Shown here: piece by piece, positions 6,045 through 11,159 of the stretch
How the letters are laid out: every line of letters starts with the position of its first letter
Numbering within the stretch: position 1 is the first letter of the stretch
NCBI GenBank assembly: GCA_015485235.1
Contig: WFTX01000019.1
Coordinates: 1 to 11,159 of the forward strand
From: Nitrospirota bacterium
GTDB lineage: Bacteria > Nitrospirota > Thermodesulfovibrionia > Thermodesulfovibrionales > JdFR-85
DNA: 11,159 nucleotides
Reading direction: 5' to 3'
Made by a program: the position numbers and the translations under genes
Notes under the pieces: generated by a model
The model's input: only the letters and a program-made list of their open reading frames with translations
Told to the model about the DNA's origin: nothing
Databases searched by the model: none

Positions 6045-6854
6045 ATGCAATACACCGAAACAAGAGAGGATATAACCAAGGTAGGGAAAGACAGGATATC
6101 CGTGCCCGTTGATGTCATAGTACCTTTCTACAATGAACCGAACGCACACATTGTCATAAGACGGCTTCTTGAACTTCCCTTTGTAGAGAAGATTTTTGTC
6201 GTTAATGACTGCTCAACGGATGGGAGTGAAAAGAAGGTTGAAACACTTGCAGGTGAAAGCGAGCGGATCGTTTACATCAAGAACGAGGTCAATATAGGGA
6301 AGGCAGAGGCTGTCAAGAGGGCAATCCCGTTGGTTGACTCACCCTATACCGTACTTCAGGATGCTGATCTCGAGTATCCTGTTGATAATATTCCAAAACT
6401 CTGGGAGATGCTCCCAGAGCATGACATGGTAGTGGCAAAGAGGTTCGTGCCCATTGACCAGGTCACTTTTTCGGGGGTGGTAGCAAACAGGCTTATCACC
6501 ACATTGATGGGTTATCCTGACGTGTTTTCGGGACAGAGGATCGTCAAAACTGAGTTCATACAGGCGATAGACATAGGGAGCCACTTCACTATGGAGACGA
6601 TCATACTCCTTGAGGCGATCAGGGCTGGATTAAATATCCTGTGGGTAAACAGTCTCTATTATCCGAGGGGATACAGGGAGGGGAAAAAGGTCAAGCCCTG
6701 GCACATGATAAACATACTGCTTACGCTTTTCAAATACAAACTCTTTTCAGGGAGATCCCAGGATGTCAGCGTTGGCGTTTGTGGAAAGTCCTCCGAGAAA
6801 ACCCACTGCTTTAGCTGTGGGATGAATCGGGTCTGTAGAAGTAATACAAAATAA
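6045..6854 (+). CDS. Family 2 glycosyltransferase (dolichol-phosphate mannose synthase-like), C-terminus altered by IS
   Basis: This is a GT-A-fold, inverting glycosyltransferase that probably moves a sugar from a nucleotide sugar to a polyprenyl-phosphate or similar acceptor. Seen: VIVPFYNE (residues 24-31), NDCSTDGS (54-61), NIGKAEAV (83-90) and the metal-binding DAD at 106-108. There is no convincing transmembrane segment, as in the soluble DPM1-like group. The present frame gives 269 aa, but the last 21 residues or so (from SSEKTHCF on) are read from the left end of the IS element. Joining the IS flanks gives a native end of ...VGVCGKN at 249 aa. The catalytic domain is intact, so the enzyme is probably still functional. 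Its product most likely feeds the GT-C-like protein on the far side of the IS. Confidence 0.88.
   Translation: MQYTETREDITKVGKDRISVPVDVIVPFYNEPNAHIVIRRLLELPFVEKIFVVNDCSTDGSEKKVETLAGESERIVYIKNEVNIGKAEAVKRAIPLVDSPYTVLQDADLEYPVDNIPKLWEMLPEHDMVVAKRFVPIDQVTFSGVVANRLITTLMGYPDVFSGQRIVKTEFIQAIDIGSHFTMETIILLEAIRAGLNILWVNSLYYPRGYREGKKVKPWHMINILLTLFKYKLFSGRSQDVSVGVCGKSSEKTHCFSCGMNRVCRSNTK
6763..6782 (+). pseudogene. Severed 5' end (start codon and first codons) of the GT-C-like gene
   Basis: ATG at 6763 opens MSALAFV in the frame that, after removal of 6783-8015, continues VERIRGLSSLFD into the downstream membrane-protein gene without a stop. The fragment also overlaps the end of the GT2 gene, as is usual for coupled genes in this operon. 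It is a remnant created by IS insertion. Confidence 0.7.
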
Positions 6855-8015
6855 GAAATGAGAAGAACCTATCAATACAGGGCAAAGATAAGCAAACAGA
6901 CGGAGAAGAACTGTCTGGAGTGGCTTGAACTGTGCCGAACGCTTTACAACCTTGCCCTCGAACAGAGGATCAGCATATACAGGCAATACGGCAAAACCAT
7001 CTCTGCCAACGAGCAGAAGAAACAACTTCCTGAACTCAAGATGGCTTTTCCTGAGTTCAAAACTGTGGGATCGCAGGTGCTTCAGGATGTGATAGAGAGG
7101 GTGGACAGAGCATTTCAAGGGTTCTATGTAAGACTCAATCAAAGAAACGGCAAGGCAGGCTTCCCCAGGTTCAAATCCAGAAACAGATACGATTCCTTTA
7201 CCCTCAAGCAGGCTGGATGGAGACTTGAAGGCAGGTATCTCTACGTCAGAAACCTTGGCAGATTCAAACTCTTTCTCTCCAGACCGGTAGAGGGAGACAT
7301 CAAAACGGTTACCATCCGTAGGACTTCCACCGGGAAATGGTTTGCGTCTTTCTCTTGTGACAATGTTCCTGCAAGGGAGTATCCGGCTACCACCAGGGAA
7401 GTAGGCATTGATGTAGGTATCAAATCCTTCTGTGTGGACTCTGATGGTAGTCAGATCAATAACCCGGAATACCTCAAACAGTCTCTTAAGCTTCTCAGGA
7501 GAAGACAAAGGTCTTTGTCCAGGAAGAAAAAAGGCTCTAACAGGAGAAACAAAGCCCGTCTTCTCGTTACCAGTGCACACGAGAAGATTGCTAACCAGAG
7601 AAAGGACTTTCTTCATAAACTCGCTAACTACTACATTCAGAGGTATCAAACTATCTACATAGAGGACCTGAATATTAAGGGGATGGTCAGGAACAGACAT
7701 CTTGCAAGAAGCATATCTGACAGTTCGTGGGGTATGTTCTTTAATATGCTGTCCAGCAAAGCGGAGGAGGCTGGTAGAACAGTGGTTAAAGTCCCACCCC
7801 ATAACACCAGCCAGATATGCTCTGGATGCGGTGAGAAAGTTCCCAAATCTTTGTCTGTTCGTGTCCATCGTTGTCCCTTCTGTAATCTTGTTCTTGACAG
7901 AGACATCAATGCGTCTCTGAATATACTGAGGCTCGGGCAGAGCCTTCAGGCGTCAACGGATGGGATACCAGCCGTTGCCTGAGAATCCCACCGGCTTTAG
8001 CCATGGGAGTGTCAA
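6783..8015 (+). mobile_element. tnpB-only IS200/IS605-family element (IS1341/IS608-like ends), complete
   Basis: The element is about 1.23 kb. The left end carries the hairpin CCCACTGC-TTTA-GCTGTGGG (6802-6821, one internal T·T mismatch) with an AAAA foot (6798-6801). The right end has GAAT (7983-7986), an imperfect CCCAC..TGGG hairpin (7987-8007) and TCAA (8012-8015). GAAT...hairpin...TCAA is the right-end guide/cleavage arrangement known from IS608. The left flank ends in TTGT (6779-6782). There is no tnpA, so movement needs a transposase supplied elsewhere. GGAAAG stands at both 6783-6788 and 8016-8021, so the exact borders could slide by up to six bases. Removing the element restores two overlapping genes, which independently supports the borders. 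Confidence 0.82.
6858..7982 (+). CDS. tnpB: TnpB, RNA-guided RuvC-like nuclease of IS200/IS605 element
   Basis: TnpB is the compact RNA-guided DNA nuclease ancestral to Cas12. It uses an omega RNA from the element's 3' end to cut the empty donor site and so favours element retention. The 374-aa protein has the N-terminal helix-turn-helix/OB-like part (YQYRAKISKQTEKNCLEW, FPRFKSRNRYDSF). RuvC-I is REVGIDVGIKSF (Asp185) and RuvC-II is YIEDLNIKGM (Glu269). A zinc ribbon CSGCG...CPFC follows, then RuvC-III DRDINAS (Asp349). The catalytic D-E-D set is complete and the length is only slightly short for the family, so the nuclease is probably active. The ribosome site is weak, as is common for tnpB. 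The last ~150 bases double as the presumed omega RNA. Confidence 0.93.
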   Translation: MRRTYQYRAKISKQTEKNCLEWLELCRTLYNLALEQRISIYRQYGKTISANEQKKQLPELKMAFPEFKTVGSQVLQDVIERVDRAFQGFYVRLNQRNGKAGFPRFKSRNRYDSFTLKQAGWRLEGRYLYVRNLGRFKLFLSRPVEGDIKTVTIRRTSTGKWFASFSCDNVPAREYPATTREVGIDVGIKSFCVDSDGSQINNPEYLKQSLKLLRRRQRSLSRKKKGSNRRNKARLLVTSAHEKIANQRKDFLHKLANYYIQRYQTIYIEDLNIKGMVRNRHLARSISDSSWGMFFNMLSSKAEEAGRTVVKVPPHNTSQICSGCGEKVPKSLSVRVHRCPFCNLVLDRDINASLNILRLGQSLQASTDGIPAVA

Positions 8016-8035
8016 GGAAAGAATTAGAGGGCTGA
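7860..8035 (+). ncRNA. Predicted omega RNA (reRNA) with guide from right flank
   Basis: By analogy with characterised TnpB elements, the guide RNA covers the 3' part of tnpB plus the right-end hairpin, and its guide begins right after the element border (8016, GGAAAGAATTAGAGG...). The hairpin and TCAA border are visible; the 5' limit is a guess. The reconstructed empty site, ...TTTGT followed by the same GGAAAGAATTAG, fits a TAM-plus-target arrangement. Confidence 0.5.
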
Positions 8036-9363
8036 GTTCTCTTTTTGATGTCTCTCAAACAGAGACAAAACTCAAAGAGGCCATATCGGACTCAGACAAG
8101 CTCGACCGTATAATATTTGCATACACCATATTCTGCTGTGTCTATCTGTTTCTTTTCCCGTCATACCCTACCGATGACATTCTGCGTCATTCTGTGTCTT
8201 ACAGGCTGGGTTATGATCTGAGAAACCTTTATTACGAGTCTTACTGGCCTTCATTCAACCCGTATATGCTTTTCGATATGATAGCGGGGCTTTTCAATGA
8301 GTGGTTCGGCATTTACGGGATCTCCGTGATACAGTGCATCATACTTGCCCTTACCGTTCTTGCTCTGAGGAAACTCGGCAGGGATATTTTCACACCTGCA
8401 ACCTTTTTGCTTTACCTTGCAATCTGTCTATACATTTCAGACTATCTCTCTGCAAGGCCGAAGGCCGTGGTAAACGCACTATTTCTGCTTTCTCTTGCCT
8501 ATCCTCTCATCTCTCCTTTGCTGATGCTTATAGCAGTCCCCATATATAGTGCCTTCTGGCTATACATCCCCCCTTTGTTAGTGTATCACTTCAGCAGGGA
8601 GAGAAAGACAACAGTTCTTCTGCTCTGTGCAGTTCTGTGTTTCGGTCTAATATTCTGGCTGATAAACGGCGGTGGGGACTATATTGTGTTCATTTCTAAG
8701 CTGATAAATGTCCGGAAACTCCGGTCTGCAGGACTTGATGTAACGGAAAACATATCAATTATAAGAGGCATGGCGGTATATCTGTTTCTCTTTTACCCTT
8801 ACTTCTTCCACGCTATGAAGGAAAAGAGGGCTTTTCTCTCGGGGTTATACTTTATGGCGGTCAATCAGGTCAGGTTTCTCCCTTCACTCACACCTATAGC
8901 ATTGAGGTTTTTCCGTTATGAGAGTGCAATAAGGCTTCCCTATATGTTTGTGATCCTTTTTCTTTTCATGATACCAAACTTCAAGAGTGTTCCTTTTCCT
9001 GAGACTGCCCAGGCGGTGGTCAAATCGGTCGAGAAGGCTTTTGAGGGTGTAGATATGCGGGGCAGGATACTCGCAGTTCCGCACGTAAACTTTGCACTTA
9101 CCTATCTTTATGCTGGCAAGAGGGATCTACAGATTGCACCACCGCCGGAGGTGGGATTTCTGAACAAGGAACTTCAGAGAAGCATAAAGACTCCTGACTG
9201 TGAGGTTCTCCATAAATACAATATCAGGTATTATGTGGCATCCCAATTGAGCAGGCTTGATGATGAAAAACTGAAATGTCTTGAACTTATAAGAGTAAGT
9301 AGCAAATTCAGTTTGTACAGAGTGAAGGAGACGAAAAGATGGCAAGAACCCTCTGTCTTGTGA
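7960..9363 (+). CDS. GT-C-like multi-spanning membrane glycosyltransferase, N-terminus replaced by IS sequence
   Basis: This 467-aa polytopic protein has roughly nine to ten hydrophobic segments (residues about 45-355) and a soluble C-terminal domain ending in FSLYRVKE. An early periplasmic loop has an acidic PTDDILRH motif, as expected for the catalytic loop of GT-C enzymes that use lipid-linked sugars. The C-terminal IRYYVASQ...LYRV pattern also recurs in such proteins. I do not recognise the exact family; an EpsG/polymerase-like protein is an alternative. The current first ~19 codons (MGYQPLPENPTGFSHGSVK) are read from the tnpB tail and IS right end. The native start was ATG 6763. Expression now depends on reading from inside the IS, with no good ribosome site at 7960, so the product may be reduced or absent. 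Its 3' end overlaps traF by 25 bases. Confidence 0.72.
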   Translation: MGYQPLPENPTGFSHGSVKERIRGLSSLFDVSQTETKLKEAISDSDKLDRIIFAYTIFCCVYLFLFPSYPTDDILRHSVSYRLGYDLRNLYYESYWPSFNPYMLFDMIAGLFNEWFGIYGISVIQCIILALTVLALRKLGRDIFTPATFLLYLAICLYISDYLSARPKAVVNALFLLSLAYPLISPLLMLIAVPIYSAFWLYIPPLLVYHFSRERKTTVLLLCAVLCFGLIFWLINGGGDYIVFISKLINVRKLRSAGLDVTENISIIRGMAVYLFLFYPYFFHAMKEKRAFLSGLYFMAVNQVRFLPSLTPIALRFFRYESAIRLPYMFVILFLFMIPNFKSVPFPETAQAVVKSVEKAFEGVDMRGRILAVPHVNFALTYLYAGKRDLQIAPPPEVGFLNKELQRSIKTPDCEVLHKYNIRYYVASQLSRLDDEKLKCLELIRVSSKFSLYRVKETKRWQEPSVL

Positions 9364-10196
9364 TTGTCTGTGTATTAATGATAGCAGGCAGGGTGTATTC
9401 TGCCAATATGACGACTGACGATGATCCGAAGCGTGGCTGGTGGTGGTATGAAACTCCACCCCCGCCGGAGGAGAAAGAGGAAGAAAAGGTTACCTATCCA
9501 AGTCTATCGGATTACACAAAAGAGGAACTCTGGAACATGGACCCTGAGAAGTTCCGGAAACTCATCAAAGTCTTTCTCGATAAGGCTGTCCAGAATCCTA
9601 CGGTTGAGAATGTAAAAGAGTATCTGACACTTCAGGACATAGCAAGAAGGAAGGCACTTGCCTTTACAAATGTGGCCTCTCTGGTGGTACAGACAACACC
9701 TGAACTGAACACACTCAAGGATGCCCCGATAACTCATGTCGGCAAGGTGCAGATGACCAGGATGCAGAACGAGGATGTGGAGAGAACCATAAGGACTGCG
9801 GTGGATGACTATGCCCTGCTATATTTCTATTCTCCCACCTGTCCGTATTGTCAGGCACAGGAAAAGATAAACAAGATGTTCGTAAGCAAATACGGCTGGC
9901 AGATAAAGGGAATAGATGTAACGGAAAACAAGCTGCTTGCCGAACAGTTCGGGGTAACCACGACACCGACATTGCTTCTCATATACCGTAACAGCGATGA
10001 TTACCTTCCTGTAGCCCTGGGAGTCCTATCACTTTACGACATAGAGAGAAATGTCATGCGGGGGATCAGGCTTTTGAGGGGTGAGACAACTCCGGAGGAA
10101 TACAATCTGTATGAGTATCAGAGGGGGAGTGCTTATGACCCTGAATCAATACTCACAGATGCGCTAAAAACATTCACTCACCACAAAAAACCTTAG
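9339..10196 (+). CDS. traF: TraF, F-type conjugative pilus assembly protein (thioredoxin fold)
   Basis: This periplasmic TraF/TrbB-family protein is needed for pilus assembly, probably in disulfide handling of Cys-rich partners such as TraU. The ATG at 9339 follows AAGGAG and gives a signal peptide (MARTLCLVIVCVLMIAGRVYS, cut near residue 21). Next comes the family hallmark GWWWYE (33-38), a helical middle region, and a thioredoxin-like domain with YSPTCPYCQ (Cys168-Cys171) and TTTPTLLL as the cis-Pro loop. At 285 aa it is slightly longer than the F-plasmid protein, which lacks the CxxC, so this copy may be redox active. It overlaps the preceding membrane-protein gene by 25 bases and ends the operon-like run. 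Confidence 0.9.
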   Translation: MARTLCLVIVCVLMIAGRVYSANMTTDDDPKRGWWWYETPPPPEEKEEEKVTYPSLSDYTKEELWNMDPEKFRKLIKVFLDKAVQNPTVENVKEYLTLQDIARRKALAFTNVASLVVQTTPELNTLKDAPITHVGKVQMTRMQNEDVERTIRTAVDDYALLYFYSPTCPYCQAQEKINKMFVSKYGWQIKGIDVTENKLLAEQFGVTTTPTLLLIYRNSDDYLPVALGVLSLYDIERNVMRGIRLLRGETTPEEYNLYEYQRGSAYDPESILTDALKTFTHHKKP

Positions 10197-10286
10197 ATGT
10201 CAAACGGGAAGTCTCTCACTTAAGTGCGATGATAAGATCGAAGTTTAGCAATAAGTTAGAATAATAGGCATATTAAAATTATTTAA

Positions 10287-10315
10287 TTGACTAAAGTCAT
10301 AAAATGTGGTAAGGT
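10287..10315 (+). promoter_or_regulatory. Predicted sigma-70 promoter upstream of riboswitch
   Basis: TTGACT (10287-10292) and TAAGGT (10310-10315) are separated by 17 bases. The expected start, near 10322, is just upstream of the riboswitch. A perfect inverted repeat TGACT-AA-AGTCA (10288-10299) overlaps the -35 box and could be a protein-binding site. The segment before it (10197-10286) is AT-rich and shows no gene. Confidence 0.6.
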
Positions 10316-10329
10316 GTTTTTGAAACAAC

Positions 10330-10434
10330 ATATCCACCGAAAGGGTAAAGCCCGTGAAAGCGGGCGGCACAAAGCCACCTGTCCTGCCTGGTCGCATCGA
10401 CATGAGGGATAGAGGGGCTGTCGAAGTGGTAATA
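10330..10434 (+). ncRNA. GEMM-I (cyclic di-GMP-I) riboswitch
   Basis: Core elements in order: AAAGGGTAAAG (10340-10350); a 5-bp stem CCCGT-GAAA-GCGGG with GNRA tetraloop (10351-10364); GGCACAAAGCCACC (10366-10379), matching the conserved GCAAAGCC joining strand; then ATAGAGGGGCTGTCGAAGTGG (10409-10429). The last resembles the GUAG-GGGGUU-CCGA-UGG strand of known GEMM-I RNAs. CCAC (10334-10337) and GTGG (10426-10429) can close P1. The sequence aligns as A-GGG-xAAA around the residue that separates c-di-GMP (G) from cGAMP (A) binding, which favours c-di-GMP; this last point is inference from memory of the alignment. A strong terminator follows at once, so control is probably by transcription termination. 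Confidence 0.85.
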
Positions 10435-10445
10435 TTTATGAAAGG

Positions 10446-10477
10446 AATGCCTACCTTTTCGGAGGTAGGCATTTTTT
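10446..10477 (+). terminator. Intrinsic terminator of the riboswitch expression platform
   Basis: The stem AATGCCTACC (10446-10455) / GGTAGGCATT (10464-10473), extendable by one T-A pair, encloses a TTTCGG-type loop and is followed by a T run (10472-10477). It lies between the riboswitch and the downstream gene start (10502), the layout of a ligand-controlled transcription terminator. Confidence 0.88.
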
Positions 10478-10501
10478 ATAATTTCAAGCCGGGGAGGGGC
10501 A

Positions 10502-10690
10502 ATGGATTTCAGAGAAACCCTGAGAGCAAAGATCATATCCATAGCAGTACTTTTCTTTTTCATCTGGACATTTGGGGGGTTGTATGAGATAGCCTATGCA
10601 GCTAAATCAAGCAGGCAGCATACAGCAGACAGGAAACAGGGAAAATCGAAAGGGCCTGAAGAGAAGTTTGAGGAGGCGATAGAGGTATAG
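10502..10690 (+). CDS. Riboswitch-controlled exported/anchored protein, N-terminal part (frame ends early)
   Basis: ATG 10502 follows GGGGAGGGG. The 62-aa frame has a positively charged start and a hydrophobic stretch (IISIAVLFFFIWTFGGLY, residues about 11-28), then an AYA-like cleavage context and a hydrophilic segment SSRQHTADRKQGK...EEKFEEAIEV before TAG at 10688. The N terminus is either a signal peptide or a membrane anchor. The charged composition continues without a break in the next frame (see 10672-11159), so this is most likely the front of one longer coiled-coil protein broken by a one-base loss. I do not recognise the family. Being the first gene after a GEMM-I riboswitch and terminator, its expression should respond to the cyclic dinucleotide. 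Confidence 0.65.
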   Translation: MDFRETLRAKIISIAVLFFFIWTFGGLYEIAYAAKSSRQHTADRKQGKSKGPEEKFEEAIEV

Positions 10691-11159
10691 AGAGGGCTCT
10701 TGAGGAGATAGAGTATTCAAAAGACAGGAGGGAACGGGAGGTAAAGAAGAAGAGACTGAGGGCAAGGAAGGCGGAGATAGAGAGGCTTGATAAGGAACTG
10801 AGGAAGAAGTTCAGGGAGACGGAAGAGAAGATAAAGGACCTTCCTGATACAATAAAGCAGAGGCACCGGGAGTTTGTAAGGAAGTATGAAGAGAACCTGA
10901 GGGTGCTCAGGGAAGAACTTGAAGGGATAGAGAAGGCAAAGCCCGGGGCAGAGGAGAAGTCTGCCGTTAAAAAGGCTAGAGAGCATCTAAGAAAGGCAAA
11001 GAAAAAGAAGAAGCAGAGGCACCTTGATCCTGATAAACTGCCCCACAGGACAGCGAAGCCTGTAAAGAGGAAGCCGAGGCTTAAGAAGGAGGAATTCCAT
11101 GAAGACCGTAATGCGTTATCCGTAATGGGTGATGAGATAAAAGGAAAGACAGATTACGC
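10672..11159 (+). pseudogene. Frameshifted continuation: long charged coiled-coil region, runs off the window
   Basis: The frame that includes position 10690 is open from 10672 to the window edge (162 codons) with no in-frame ATG, GTG or TTG near its start. It encodes ERALEEIEYSKDRREREVKK, then long Lys/Arg/Glu-rich helical sequence with heptad-like spacing (KFRETEEKIKDL, YEENLRVLREELEGIEKAK), then a basic Pro-containing stretch (HRTAKPVKRKPRLKKEE). Composition and codon use match the preceding 62-aa frame. Restoring one G in the GG at 10684-10685 would give ...FEEAIEGIERALEEIE, joining both parts smoothly. No classical slippery heptamer is present, so a mutation or sequence error is more likely than programmed frameshifting. 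The function is unknown; the C terminus lies outside the window. Confidence 0.7.

Noticed and set aside
6747..7868. 373-aa open frame on the minus strand opposite tnpB
   Set aside because: It is the antisense shadow of an intact tnpB with all catalytic motifs; the translated sequence shows no recognisable domain and its codon use does not match neighbouring genes.
10197..10286. tRNA or small gene between traF and the riboswitch promoter
   Set aside because: No cloverleaf, no ORF with a ribosome site and no terminator-like hairpin could be seen; it is simply AT-rich.
10669..10692. Programmed -1 ribosomal frameshift in the coiled-coil gene
   Set aside because: The overlap between the two frames has no X-XXY-YYZ slippery heptamer; a lost G in a short G run explains the shift more simply.
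11093..11125. Possible new gene start: AAGGAGG then ATG at 11099
   Set aside because: The frame ends after eight codons (MKTVMRYP), while the long charged frame reads through without a stop; it is probably a chance Shine-Dalgarno in a Lys/Glu-rich coding sequence.

Overview
The window is an 11.2 kb piece of a bacterial F-type conjugative transfer (type IV secretion) region. It comes from a mobile element or plasmid of a Gram-negative-type bacterium. TraU, TrbC, TrbI, the S26 peptidase TraF and the thioredoxin-fold pilus assembly protein TraF are all periplasmic or inner-membrane parts of this machine. Coding sequence strongly favours AGA/AGG for Arg and ATA for Ile. Together with the archaeal/thermophile-style RelBE pair and IS200/IS605-type elements, this leans towards a thermophilic or deep-branching lineage (for example Nitrospirota, Desulfobacterota or Aquificota). 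That placement is inference only.

Layout. 2-1914 (+): 5'-truncated traU, then trbC, coupled by an ATGA overlap. 2039-2490 (-): a RelE/RelB-like toxin-antitoxin pair, convergent with trbC. 2531-2700: a graveyard of two IS200/IS605 right-end remnants in opposite orientation. 2728-10196 (+): a tightly packed operon-like run. Its order is site-2 protease with CBS domains; TrbI; S26 signal peptidase TraF; a membrane PH-domain/zinc-ribbon protein; SAM methyltransferase; DPM-type glycosyltransferase; a tnpB-only IS200/IS605 element inserted into the next gene; a multi-spanning GT-C-like membrane protein; and TraF with a CPYC motif. 10287-10477: promoter, a GEMM-I (cyclic dinucleotide) riboswitch and an intrinsic terminator. 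These control a secreted or membrane-anchored, highly charged coiled-coil gene that runs off the right edge and carries an apparent one-base frameshift.

How it fits together. TraU, TrbC, TrbI, the peptidase TraF and TraF support pilus assembly and mating-pair formation. The intramembrane protease, PH protein and methyltransferase/GT2/GT-C set are not standard parts of F-type systems. They sit inside the transfer operon with short spacings or overlaps, so a dedicated glycan-lipid or pilus/surface-modification module is a reasonable hypothesis. The riboswitch implies that cyclic di-GMP (or a related dinucleotide) controls the gene next to the conjugation genes. The IS insertion can be undone on paper: joining the flanks restores an ATG-started GT-C gene overlapping the glycosyltransferase gene.
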